From: Pigoraptor vietnamica
Taxonomy: Eukaryota; Opisthokonta; Filasterea
Direction of reading: 5' to 3'
Assembly (NCBI GenBank): GCA_943704525.1
Contig: CALSCQ010001264.1
Coordinates: 1-32,000 of the forward strand
Length of the DNA stretch: 32,000 bases
Below, piece after piece: positions 21,636 through 32,000 of this stretch (positions are counted from its first letter, which is position 1; the number at the start of each line of letters is the position of its first letter). The notes under the pieces are model-generated. The model was not told the DNA's origin and did not search any database. It saw nothing but the letters and a program-made list of their open reading frames with translations. A program made the position numbers and the translations under genes.

Positions 21636-22023
21636 GGCGCCGGCTGCGTCACGCCGTGAGCCGAGGGCCATGACGGCCTGACGTTGCTACTGACTCGGTG
21701 TCAGCGCTTCGGCAATCGGCTCAGTATTGGCCTCCCCGGTTCTTCCAGTGGGCGTGGGGCACATCATCCGCTCGTTATCTGGCCATGGTAATGTCGATTC
21801 CGAGACGATCATTAGGGCGTTGCGTCCCTGTCGTTGTCCACCAATATTATTATCTTCGGCTCGACGGAAATGGCAAGGGCGAAGTGGTCGGTGTTCCATG
21901 GGTAACCGCTTCACATCCGGGACTGGCAGCCATCCGATGTTCCGGGCGGGCGGGTTCAACAATAACATTGGAATCTTTCCACTGGTTGTGTGCCTGAGTT
22001 TTTCACTCGTGAGCACTCGCAGC
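21636..22023. other. intergenic, no gene seen
   Basis: 388 bp between the kinase-like gene and the oxidoreductase, both on +. It must carry a 3' UTR and a promoter. No TATA box, repeat or further exon is recognised. Confidence 0.55.
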
Positions 22024-22458
22024 ATGCGATTGTCTTCGTTGGCTTTTGTGGTCCTTGCTGCCCATTTTGCGTCATTCGCGTGCGCAGAGCCAGTTGGCGA
22101 CAACGACGACGACGGCTACTGCTCTGCAGACAGGGGATCGACCGGGTGCGACTCTTCGAGCGAAATGGCAGCGCCCACTTACAAGGCGGTGGTCATTGGC
22201 GGCACCGGCGCTGTGGGCGGCGTGGGTAGAGTGTGGTGTTGGTGGATGAGCGTTGAATGCGCGAAAATTCGTACCACGACAGACTCGGCGCTCACCACTC
22301 TGACATAAGGCACGATGTGTCACTGATGCCTGGTTCCTTCTTTTCTGCCCCATTACACAGAATGTTGTGAAGGAGTTTCTTAACTCGCCACGCTGCACGC
22401 AAGTCAGCACCATTGGGCGGCGCAAGACAGATGCCTTCGACGGTGGGATTCTCTTTGT

Positions 22459-22501
<43 letters not shown>

Positions 22502-22595
22502 CGTGTGTGTGTGTGTGTGTGTGCGTGTGTGTGTGTGTGTGTGTGCGTGCGTGTGTGTGTGTGTGCGTGTGTGTGTGTGTGTGCGTGTGTGTGTG

Positions 22596-22634
<39 letters not shown>

Positions 22635-23651
22635 GTGTGCGTGTGTGTGTTGCACGCGGGCGTTTCGTTTCGTCGGCGCGAAATGCGTTATGCGCCCATT
22701 GGACACATGTGCCACGCCGAGTCAGTCTTACATTTCTTTTCGCACAGCGCACCCAAATGTCGGAAAGCTGCGCCAGTTTGTGGAGGCGGATTTGGGCCAG
22801 CCCTACTCGAGCGAGACCAAGGCGGCGATTAACGGCAGCGAAGTCGCCGTATGTGCGCTTGGAGTGGGACAGCCGTCGAAGGTGTCGAAGGTTGGTATTG
22901 TTCGGATACCACGAGGTGCTGGCAAGTGTTGGGAGCATTCGAACACGTTGTGAATTCGTTGTGGTTTTGCTGCTGATCTCCCTTCGTGTCGTACCACAGG
23001 AAGAGCTGGAGAGGGTGGACATCCATTACGCGCGCACGTTTGCCCAGGCGTGCAAAGAGGCCGGCGTGAAGCACATTTCGCTGCTCGGCTCTGTCGGCGC
23101 GGACAAGACGAGCATGATGCACTACCTGCGCGTCAAGGCCCTCGTGAGTGCTTGTGCGCTTGATTCGTGCCATTGGCGCGGCAGTGTCAGAGCTTGCACT
23201 GCTGGTATTTGCTTGGCCGGCCATTCCGATTGAGTGCAGTGTTATTGTAAGCTGATTGGTGACATGCTGTGCCGTGCGCAGGCTGAGGAGGCCCTCGCGG
23301 AGCAGAACTTTGAGACTGTCAGTTGCTTTCGGCCGTCCCTTTTGCAGACGCCGGGCATTCGCTACGGTCTTGCCGATCGCATCAACCAGTTTTGGTTTCC
23401 AAAGGTACTGTCAGTGTGCTGATCGGTCAGGTACACGCGCCAGAACGTACTGCGATCTCATCGAGCCTGTTGTCACGCAGATGTCGTGGATGCTCAACCG
23501 CAACTACCACGAGGTTCCTGTGGACGGACTCGCGCGCGCCATGCGCATTAATGCCGAGAACTCGCTCGGGAAGGCGAATGGTGTTGAGGTTCTTCACTAT
23601 CCCGAGTTTGAGCGGATCTGGGCGACTGAGTCCGCTCCTGCCGCGCAATAA
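22024..23651 (+). CDS. HTATIP2/TIP30-like atypical short-chain dehydrogenase with N-terminal signal
   Basis: Six exons (22024-22221, 22361-22442, 22748-22890, 23000-23143, 23282-23404, 23481-23651) give 286 residues; human HTATIP2 has 242. This is an NAD(P)-binding Rossmann protein. The dinucleotide motif [11 protein letters not shown] is at 57-66 and is completed across the first intron (donor GGC/GTGGGT) to give GG-NVVKEFL. Later come [26 protein letters not shown] and Tyr183-x3-Lys187, the SDR catalytic pair, then SCFRPSLL. The reading from ATG 22024 begins [20 protein letters not shown], a signal peptide, followed by an acidic linker; ATG 22165 (EMAAPTYK) would give a normal cytosolic form. 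Intron 2 carries about 195 bp of (TG)n starting 13 nt after the donor. The stop codon lies inside an AATAAA. Confidence 0.87.
22455..22651. repeat. (TG)n microsatellite in intron 2 of the oxidoreductase gene
   Basis: About 197 nt of TG with scattered TGCG steps, starting 13 nt after the 5' splice site at 22443. The Cys-Val frames across it are not coding. Confidence 0.95.
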
Positions 23652-23652
23652 A
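23647..23652 (+). promoter_or_regulatory. AATAAA poly(A) signal overlapping the stop codon
   Basis: The last codons CAA TAA AAG create AATAAA at 23647-23652, with the stop TAA at 23649-23651. If used, the 3' UTR would be only some 10-30 nt. The role is inferred from the hexamer alone. Confidence 0.5.
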
Positions 23653-24365
23653 AGAACGGCTTGTTGCGTCCCCCAGCAGCGTCGTGTCATTCCTACGGCA
23701 GGGCGGTCTCGTGACGAGCAGAAAACGGCTTGATCCGCGTAAGAGGGTCTTTTACAGTCCAGTTTTCCTGATTAAACCTGTGCCGTAGCCGTGCTGAACG
23801 GCTTGTTGGGAGTCACGAGGATTGCTGCGTGGACAGCCCAGTGCATTATTGGGTCCAGTAGGCCTCGGCCAACGCCCTCTTCGTCTCGCGTGACTGGGCG
23901 AACCGCACGGCTTGCCGTTCCTACAAGTGGCGAGAGAACGGCACAAAAAGCGGCGAAGTGACTGCGCACGCCACTGGGCTTGTGACTGCAAGCCATCGGA
24001 AACAATTATGCACGGCTAGGGTGAGGGTTACTGTTAGGTTAACCCGGCATTCACGTGCGGAAACCGCTATGACGCAGGGTCGCCGTGGAAACCGTGAGGT
24101 CGGAACGCGCGTGATTGGGTGGAAAGGTGACCGGACCGACTTTATTGCGCGAAATTTAGCACCTATACATAGGATGACGCAGGCGTTCCACACATTGGAA
24201 GTGCTATTTCTGATGTTTTTGTGAATTCGTCGCCCATTGCGCCTGTATTTATTTTCTCGCATTCTATTCTAGGTATTTTCGGCTGTGCAATTTACGATCG
24301 GACATGTCACCCCAATATATCATGGACTTTGGTTTCCGGCAACTCACAAATAAATACGTTGTAGT
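23652..24365. other. 714-bp intergenic stretch with telomere-like sequence
   Basis: Between two + genes. No coding frame is credible. A degenerate telomere-like stretch lies at 24016-24045 (CTAGGGTGAGGGTTA, then TTAGGTTAACCC). AT content rises from 24150 towards the next start, which may mark its promoter. No repeats or RNA genes are seen. Confidence 0.55.
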
Positions 24366-25911
24366 ATGGAGAATGTACCAGATTTTTCAGAGCGAATAAC
24401 ATCTGATAACATCCTATGCGCCGCATTTATCGCCGCACTCCGGGCGTGGTTGGCCGACATTGAAACATTTTGCACTGCGCACACGGCCCTTGATCGGGCC
24501 GTTCTGCGACAGTCCGTGCCGCCCCACCCGCACGCGCGTTCATTACGCATCTGCCTCGCACGCGAAGCCCACAGTCACCGGAGACTTTCGCAAGTTCTGG
24601 GTCGGTGAGCCCCAGAATTGCCCCGAGTGAGTGATATACTCGCCGCAACCTATTGGTCATCCGCGCAACAGGCGAACGTCAAGTTCAACGCAATTTCGGG
24701 CAGTACGGGGACTGCTAACTCAATCAAGTGCCCGGGCGCCGCAAGCGTGGCCGTTGGGCCGGTATATCGTCATGCAGCCGTGCGACATTGAAGGGCGCAA
24801 TGCCACGCCACAACAACAGCCGCGTCGGCGACGGTCTCAAGACGCAGGCCGCGATGCCGGCAACCGATGGGCATCGACATTAAAGCTTGGAGTCGTTCGG
24901 CTTGGGAAGCTGTGCGGGAAGCACAAGTTCATGGTCGTCGATGCGCAAGACATCTCCTTCGTGCGACAGTTCGCTTTCCAGGCAAGTGTCGGTACCGTAC
25001 CGTTGGCAGCAACACCAAACCGTTTACTGACTGGAAACCCCAACCGCAGGCGCGCCTGGAGTTGGACCGTGACGGCACAGGAGCCCGCATCATTGCCTAC
25101 GGGTACGTCGCGTCACCGAGTGGGGACGAGTGCGTTCCGCCAGTGGCAGTGTTGCCCATCCACTTTCCTACGGAGGGCCCATTTCACGAGCTGCTCTGGT
25201 GAGTGACGTGGCCGGGCTGGCTGAATGAGCGGAATTGCACGGCTTGTGTACTGATAACGTCCTCTGCGCTGGCAGGCAATACCACCATGGACCGATTCCA
25301 CGCGGCTTGACAATTCGTCACAAGAACCTCGTCTCCGTCGGTGAGTGTGACGCCCACCCCATGTTGTTCCCATTCGCCGGCTGCATGCTAACTCGTCAAT
25401 GCCCCTTCGCAGACAACCGACTGGTGAATCTCGAACTCGTCCCGTGCGAGATGAGCCATTTGTTGTGGAACCGCCGAGCGCAAGGGGCCGACGGCGATGC
25501 GTCCGTGTATGTGGCGGCGCTCAACCAGCTGCAGTTTCAGGACGACCCCGACGAGTGCGGGGCGGGCGGATACAATGTCTACCCGTCTGTCGCGCTCGAC
25601 TCAAACGGCGACGCGTTTCTCGAGACGGGCGATGCCGCGCTCTTCTACGAGTGTCACAACATGGCGTGCACGAAAATGGAGTCGGAGATACGCGAATTCC
25701 ACCTGTGCGGGCGTTGCCGCACGGCTCGTTACTGCGGCTCGGGGTGCCAGCAGGTGAGTGTTCTTCCACAGTCGTCTGTCGTAACAACTTCTCGCAATCG
25801 GCTGACCGACATTGCTGTCTTGCCACCTCGCAGATGGACTGGTCGCGCCATCGCCTCGAGTGTGTGCAGTTCCGCGGAAATAACGATGCTTCCGTGCCAA
25901 GTGCGCGATAA
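24366..25911 (+). CDS. MYND-type zinc finger protein, family unrecognised
   Basis: Six exons (24366-24604, 24672-24981, 25050-25198, 25276-25340, 25413-25753, 25834-25911) give 393 residues, all phases consistent. The C-terminus is a MYND finger at about 334-378: Cys335-x4-Cys340, Cys353-x2-Cys356, Tyr361-Cys362-x3-Cys366, Asp370-Trp371, His374, Cys378. MYND fingers bind zinc and mediate protein contacts. No SET domain is present, so it is not an SMYD methyltransferase. The N-terminal half has an opening helix (CAAFIAALRAWLADIETF), a basic low-complexity stretch (PQQQPRRRRSQDAG), and then a probable globular part with DNRLVNLELVPCEMSHLLW that I do not recognise. The intron 24982-25049 has a GC donor (CAG/GCAAGT). 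The exon 1-2 region is less certain than the rest. Confidence 0.75.
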
Positions 25912-26319
25912 AACGCCTGCGCGAGTGCGCGTTGCGGCGGCGGGCTCCGCTTTTCCCTTCTCGGCTCGTTCGCTAACCCCCTCTCTGTGCGCCGGTTCGC
26001 GCGAGAGGGGCAGTGGCGGGCTCGAGATATGCTTTGGCTTTTGCGTTTGTCTCTATTTCCTCTCATTGCTAATTGGCCCGGCGCCGTCTCAACCCCTTGT
26101 GGCCTTAATAAGTCCCACTTTTCCCTTTCTTTTAGCCCGTTTGGGCAAGCGACGCTGCGCGTTGCCTCTCAACTGTGTATTAAAACGAAGAAACAACCAA
26201 ATAAGGACAACGGCAGTATTCATTGCATGCGCATTCCCTCCAAAAGAACGCGCCGTCGCACTGCCACAGCCAGTCAACCACATCATATAAAGCCCTTCCA
26301 CATAAGCCACGCATGCCCA
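25912..26319. other. convergent spacer, no gene seen
   Basis: 408 bp between the 3' ends of the MYND gene (+) and the peptidyl-tRNA hydrolase gene (-). GATAAA lies over the MYND stop (25908-25913) and may serve as a poly(A) signal. No coding frame is supported. Confidence 0.55.
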
Positions 26320-27537
26320 TCACTGCGCAGGCTTCGAGTGCGGTTCCGTCGGCACTGATTTGGGCAACGGCGGCTTGGCAGCCCTTTTCACTGCGGGCGC
26401 TTTTGGGGCCGCGTTTGCCTTCTCGTGCCACTTGAGAATTTCCGCACAGCACGCCTGCACCACGTCGGCCACGACGGTGCGCTCTCTGCTGTCAAACTGC
26501 CCGAGAACATACTCGGTGACGTCGCCATCGGCCGGGCGCCCAATGCCCACACGGAGCCGAGGGAAGTCCTGCGCAATGGGCACCGGCAATGGGGCGCGAG
26601 TGAGTGATTCGCAGTCGCGCGACGTCCTAATTTATCAACTGGATTCGGGCCCTCGCGATCGAGTGGATGCATCCAACCGGAGGAGCAGAGTGGATTCCGG
26701 CAATTAATCGGCACGCGAATCGGACAAGTGGATCAAAGCGCAAAATCGGAGCGAAAGAGAAAGAGAGGCAATAGGACATGCACTTGCCTGCGTTCGCATC
26801 GTGGCGGAAATGGACCGGAGGCCGTTGTGTCCGCTGAGGGAGCATAGTAATTAGGCGGGATCAAGGAAATCGGTGAAACAAACACGAGTTTCTGCAATTC
26901 GTGCGGACGGGGCGCACGCGGGGCCCACTTTGCACTGCCGCCGTCCTTGAACGACGTCTTGGAAAGGGGTCGCTCGAGGTCATCGTGCACCACCAAAACC
27001 CGCTTCATGTCCGCAAAACGGAATTGCGACACTGCACCACACACCGCTGTCAGTACCAAACACGGTCGTACACAGGGTTGGGGTTAGACCATGGAGTGCA
27101 ACGCCACCACACCTGCTGCAAAGACTGCGCCGCCGCTCAGGTTCATGTACGTGCGAGGCTTCACGAGAACGAGACCGAGCGCATCGTCTTCGGCAAAGTC
27201 GAACGTGCGCTGCGATTGCCATTTTACGCCGAGATCACTCGCGAGGCGGTTCACGACGACCATTCCGATCGAGTGACGCTGATTGAGAGGCAGTCCATGG
27301 TTCCCGAGGCCGACTATCTGCATTTGCGGCGCACGTTAAAAAGAGTGTCTGCGAAGATGGATGCAACCGTGTGCGTGGACTTACCATCGAGCGCTTTCGT
27401 TCGGAAGGTGTTGGCAACACGGTCGTGGAAAGGGGGCGCACCGCTGCGCATGCAGCCGCAATCGCACGCGGCGAAAGAGCGACAATTCCCCTGTCCGTGC
27501 GTTTGGCAATGCCCCGCACTGACGCAGGGACGCTCAT
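26320..27537 (-). CDS. PTRH1: peptidyl-tRNA hydrolase (PTH1 family), likely mitochondrial
   Basis: Exons on the - strand: 27385-27537, 27113-27317, 26929-27031, 26788-26833, 26320-26568; 251 residues. The enzyme frees tRNA from peptidyl-tRNAs dropped by ribosomes. Catalytic and binding residues are conserved: IVGLGNHG with Asn57, QRHSIG with His66 (the general base), YMNL with Asn110, VHDD with Asp136, GHNG with Asn157, then DFPRLRVGIGRP. The usual RHN is here RHS. Exon 1 encodes 51 residues rich in Arg, Ser and Ala with few acids (MSVPASVRGIAKRTDRG), like a mitochondrial presequence; it joins by GTAAGT...ATGCAG in frame to IVGLGNHG. An ATG at 27323 inside that intron would give a 202-residue cytosolic form beginning MQIVGLG. 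Intron 4 has a GC donor (CAG/GCAAGT). The C-terminal 30 residues are Lys/Pro/Ala-rich. Confidence 0.86.
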
Positions 27538-28058
27538 GTCGCTAGGCTTGGCGCCAGTTACTCCGACTATTCCCGCCAAGATAAAGTCGGACTGAGGTTT
27601 CGCGACAATGATTCCTTCGCAACGCTGCAGTGCGTTGTTACTCTCTCGCAATACGAGGGTCGAATAGCTGGACCCAGCGAGGACCCAAACCCTAACACTA
27701 TCCTAACTTCCTTGAGAAGAATCGAGAGAGTTGCAGTGTGTGTGTGGGGTGGTGGGGACATCTGTCACTCTAACCCCCACCATGCCACCAAAAGCCAACT
27801 CCCATCATGAATTGCACAGACAGCCGTAACGTTTGTGTTTTGGGTGTGTGCAATTAAGCTGCGTACGCTCGAGCTCCCGTTTTGACTTTCGTGTCGTGCG
27901 CGCGCGTGTGTTTTGTGCGTGCGCGCGGGTGTGCGTGCTCGTATTTGAGCACGTGTGCACGATCCGTCCTCAGTTAACAAGCGGTTGCTCCTGCACTCTG
28001 CGACTTCGTTCGGCGGTCCTCCCCTCAAACACAGCTCGACCCTCACGCTCCTGCAACC
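27538..28058. promoter_or_regulatory. divergent spacer with telo-box-like motif
   Basis: 521 bp between the PTH and EEP-hydrolase starts. AAACCCTAA lies at 27687-27695, followed by TCCTAAC; the same nonamer is the plant telo-box found before translation-related genes. Short TG tracts occur at 27737-27747 and 27894-27960. No gene is seen. Regulatory meaning is inferred. Confidence 0.45.
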
Positions 28059-29427
<1,369 letters not shown>

Positions 29428-29581
29428 GATGAGAGCGCGATAAAGAAGGCGTCTGCAGCGTTTACGTCTAGCAACAGAGCATCGAGTGGGTAGATGCGTT
29501 GTGCAAATCACCCTGAGGGCGCCGCCAGCGGCACGCCACGGGATCCAATTTAGTGAGTCTATGAGGCCCTTTGGGGCATTC

Positions 29582-31286
29582 TCAGTGTTTCCTTTTTCGA
29601 TCGCCCGGCTTTGAATCGGTGCCATTGCCCTTGGAGGGAGACACGATCTTGCAGCGCGTGTAAACGATGCGCTCCCACGTCGTCTGAAAGTTAAACACGA
29701 ACCGCTTCGCCATCTCCATGTTGAAGCCGTACTTTTCGCGGTCCTTGAAGCTTCGCCTGAAGACAAAGGGACCGTCAGCAACGGGTACAGAATACGACTG
29801 ACCAGACATCAATGACATTCGATCAGGTAACACACACACCTTATCTCGCCGAGCCGTCGGTTCTTCTCCTTCTGCTCCTCTTCGGTCGCGAGTTCAAACG
29901 ACGGGTGCGCAATGAGGCGGCGAATGCGCCACTGCGACGGATCGCGCGGGTTCCTGTCGACCGTGTGCACGAACTCTTGTATGGGCACAGTGTTGTTGAA
30001 TGCCGCTCGAAATTGGTTGAGACACGCGTCGCGATTCATAAAGTGCGTCGGACCGCGCTTGAAGAGGCCCGCGTGCGCGTTCGTCTCCTTGCTCTCGACC
30101 TCCTCAATGTGCGACGATACGAGAATCGGCGGGATGCCCGTGACGTTGGCGTGGAGAAAATTGAAGAGAATGTCCTCGCAGTTCATGACCTTGTCGACGT
30201 GGTCGAGCAGCGCACGCGGGGCGCCGGAATACAGCGCAAGGTACTTTGCGTCGAACATTAGCGCGCCCGTGATCACCATCGATCCTGCGTGTTTTACGCG
30301 CACGTAAAAGAGATCCCCGTACATGTTCCACATGTGCGAGCGAAATTCAAAGCCGACAAGATGCTCTGGAAAGCGGCTCCACACGTCGATCGCGAAAGCA
30401 AGATCGTCGAGCGGAACGCGGCGGTCGTCGTCCAAGAGGATGACGCATCGCGTGCGCAAGTTTTCGATGGGGAGAAAGCGGTTGCTGAGGCTGTTGCGCT
30501 CAGAGATGCGCACGTGGACGGGCGTCGTGGTGAGTGCCATGAGGCGCGCTGCGTCCACCGTCTTGTTGACGTTGTTCCAGACGACGTGAATGTCACGGAC
30601 GCGCGGCGACCGGCCGTAGTGCTGGATGAGCAGACTGAGCGTGTCTTCGCGGTTGTACGTCTGGATAATCACCGTCACGGATTCGGGCTCTCGCTGCTGC
30701 GCCGCCGCACGCGCGACCTCCCGCATGGAATACATGCGCTGAATGCCGTTTGGTGAGTGCATATTCCGCAACCCGCAGCCTTACGGTTAATCACCAGCAC
30801 ACGTTCGCACACATGAACACGCTCTGCCAACGGACTCACCGACACAAGCGCCTCTCTCTCAGTCTTTAAGCGGCTGACTGTTCCCCTCATTTTCGCCTCC
30901 ATTCCGCGCACTGCCTCAGCCACGCGCCCCGCCCACGCGTCCAACGCCTCCACGCCCGCATCCGCACCCGGTCGCGCCGCCAGCAGCTCGTCGAGTGCGC
31001 TGCTTGCATTGGCATCTCCCGCCAACAGCGCCTGCGCCTCCGCATCAACCTCGCGACGCACCACGCTGTCGTCCTCGCCAAGAAGCCACTCGCCCTCGGG
31101 ATGCCCCGCCAACTGATTTGGTGGCTGCACGCCGTCGTTGGTGTCGATCGTCGCGTACATGACCAGGACGAGCGCGAAGAAACAGATCGGAACGAGAGCG
31201 ACGCCGAGAAGGACGATGCGGCCTTGCGACATGTGCGCGGGGCGCCGCACGGACCACCGGATGCTACCGGCAACCCCCTGCGTCAT
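29582..31286 (-). CDS. type II membrane glycosyltransferase, family GT64 (EXTL-like)
   Basis: Three exons on the - strand (30840-31286, 29840-30738, 29582-29756) give 506 residues. Residues 24-47 are a single hydrophobic segment after a short basic tail, giving a Golgi-type type II topology. A linker with some coiled-coil character (about 60-150) follows. The catalytic domain begins at VTVIIQTYNREDTL (170-183) and has ILLDDDRRV with the nucleotide-sugar/metal motif Asp252-254, then HLVGFEFRSH, GALMFDAKYL and NCEDILFNFL, as in the C-terminal GT64 domain of exostosins. Animal EXT1/2 add an N-terminal GT47 domain, absent here, so the layout is like EXTL2. GT64 enzymes transfer N-acetylhexosamine; the acceptor here is unknown. 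It converges with the EEP gene (154 bp). Confidence 0.88.
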
Positions 31287-31977
31287 GGTCGCCGTCGTCT
31301 CGCCTCGACGACTCGGATGCGGATAAGGAGGTCCGTTGAAACCGCGATCACATTCTGACAAGGCCAACCACAGCGACACTGACGGCGCTCAATGCAGGGT
31401 CAGCGCTACCGCATTCCGAGTGAACGGCCAGTTCAGCTGTCCCGGAAGCATAGACGGGTGACGACGGTGTGCGTCTGATTCGCCTGCGAGTGCGTGAAAA
31501 AGTGCCTCTTGCGACGAGAGCTGTCAACCGCCAGTCAAATGCCCTCGGCGTGCCTATGTCACGTGATCGAGGATGATGAGCGTAGACGCCGTGCGCCGCG
31601 ATTTGCCGTGCGCCGCGTTTTGCCAGCGCCCTCGCAGTAACGCGCGGTCACATGAAACGCTCTTTTTGCCAGCAGAAGCGCACGGTGGGCGCACTTTTGC
31701 CAGCAGTGGCGTCCATGTGCGCTTGCTATATATATGCGCTGGCCCCATCTGTTAATCTCGTCATTCAGTGTCGTCTCTCCTCTCGCCCATTCTCTCCGCC
31801 ACCTTGAACAGCGGCCTTCTGCTTTTTCACTGCAACTGAGCCAAATCCACACGCTCCCGCAGTTAGACCGCGGACATCCGCCGTGGGCGAAGTGCGCACT
31901 TATCCTCAGTTCTCACACACACGCGCGCGCACAACAACACCCACACTCACGCGCCGCATACTGTACACAACACACAT
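31287..31977. promoter_or_regulatory. intergenic with probable promoter for a + gene beyond the window
   Basis: There is no coding frame of substance. The right part holds an ordered set of elements: TCACGTGA palindrome (31559-31566), three copies of TTTTGCCAGC (31618-31627, 31664-31673, 31695-31704), and TATATATAT (31727-31735). A pyrimidine-rich stretch follows at 31765-31800. This reads as a + strand core promoter with start near 31760, the transcript running out of the window. The left part should hold the GT64 promoter. It is inference from motifs only. Confidence 0.5.
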
Positions 31978-32000
31978 CCCCCCCCCCCCCCCCCCCCCCC
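31978..32000. repeat. C homopolymer at window end
   Basis: At least 23 C in a row, running to the last base of the window. Its true length cannot be seen. Confidence 0.95.

Noticed and set aside
22072-23022. A 316-codon - strand frame with a His-Thr array
   Set aside because: It is antisense to the well-supported oxidoreductase exons and through its TG intron.
25235-26290. A 351-codon frame running past the MYND gene end
   Set aside because: It includes true exons 4 and 5, but beyond 25753 it reads through the intron donor. The spliced exon 6 supplies DW...H...C, which completes the zinc finger.
27323-27323. ATG 27323 as the sole start of peptidyl-tRNA hydrolase
   Set aside because: Kept only as an alternative. 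The upstream exon with GTAAGT and an in-frame acceptor gives a longer protein with presequence character, although the short form cannot be excluded.

Overview
The window is GC-rich nuclear DNA of a unicellular eukaryote. It is not prokaryotic: almost every gene is split by short introns (about 30 to 300 nt, mostly GTGNGT...CAG), and the genes encode eukaryote-only proteins. These are a UBE2L3-type E2, TMEM41/VTT, MPDU1, condensin NCAPH, SCAI, a GT64 glycosyltransferase, and urate oxidase ending in the peroxisomal signal SKL. Peroxisomes, N-glycosylation and condensin together with intron-rich GC-rich DNA fit a free-living amoebozoan, apusozoan or unicellular holozoan, but I cannot name the species. 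All exon models were read by eye; for nearly every gene the splice phases add up to one open frame of the length usual for its family.

Layout: 1-500 is (TG)n. 686-1905 (+) is the 3' part of an unrecognised Pro/Ser/Ala-rich gene. 2407-4062 (-) is a UBE2L3-like E2. 4804-6305 (+) is TMEM41. 6455-7879 (-) is an intronless GILT-like protein with a propeller-like C-terminus. 8248-9617 (+) is MPDU1. 9760-11097 (-) is urate oxidase. 11357-11429 (+) is tRNA-Cys(GCA), followed by a 109-nt T run. 12062-15130 (-) is SCAI, 11 exons. 15541-18433 (+) is NCAPH, 8 exons. A 90-nt A run precedes 18961-21635 (+), a repeat-bearing kinase-like gene. 22024-23651 (+) is an HTATIP2/TIP30-like oxidoreductase. 24366-25911 (+) is a MYND-finger protein. 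26320-27537 (-) is peptidyl-tRNA hydrolase with a likely mitochondrial presequence. 28059-29427 (+) is a sphingomyelinase-like EEP-fold hydrolase. 29582-31286 (-) is a GT64 glycosyltransferase. 31287-32000 looks like a promoter for a gene beyond the window and ends in a C run.

Genes are close-packed (about 140 to 740 bp apart) and alternate in strand, so most spacers are shared divergent promoters or convergent 3' ends. I see no operon or gene-cluster logic: these are mostly independent housekeeping genes. Three serve the secretory/ER system (TMEM41, MPDU1, GT64) and two act in or near lysosome or peroxisome (GILT-like, uricase).

The least ordinary material is the kinase-like gene (coding 69-bp repeats, a possible intron born from the repeat, an unassigned middle domain, a frame break), the GILT-propeller fusion, the two possible N-termini of the peptidyl-tRNA hydrolase, three GC-AG introns, and a UBE2L3-like E2 with a UBE2D-like catalytic-site residue.
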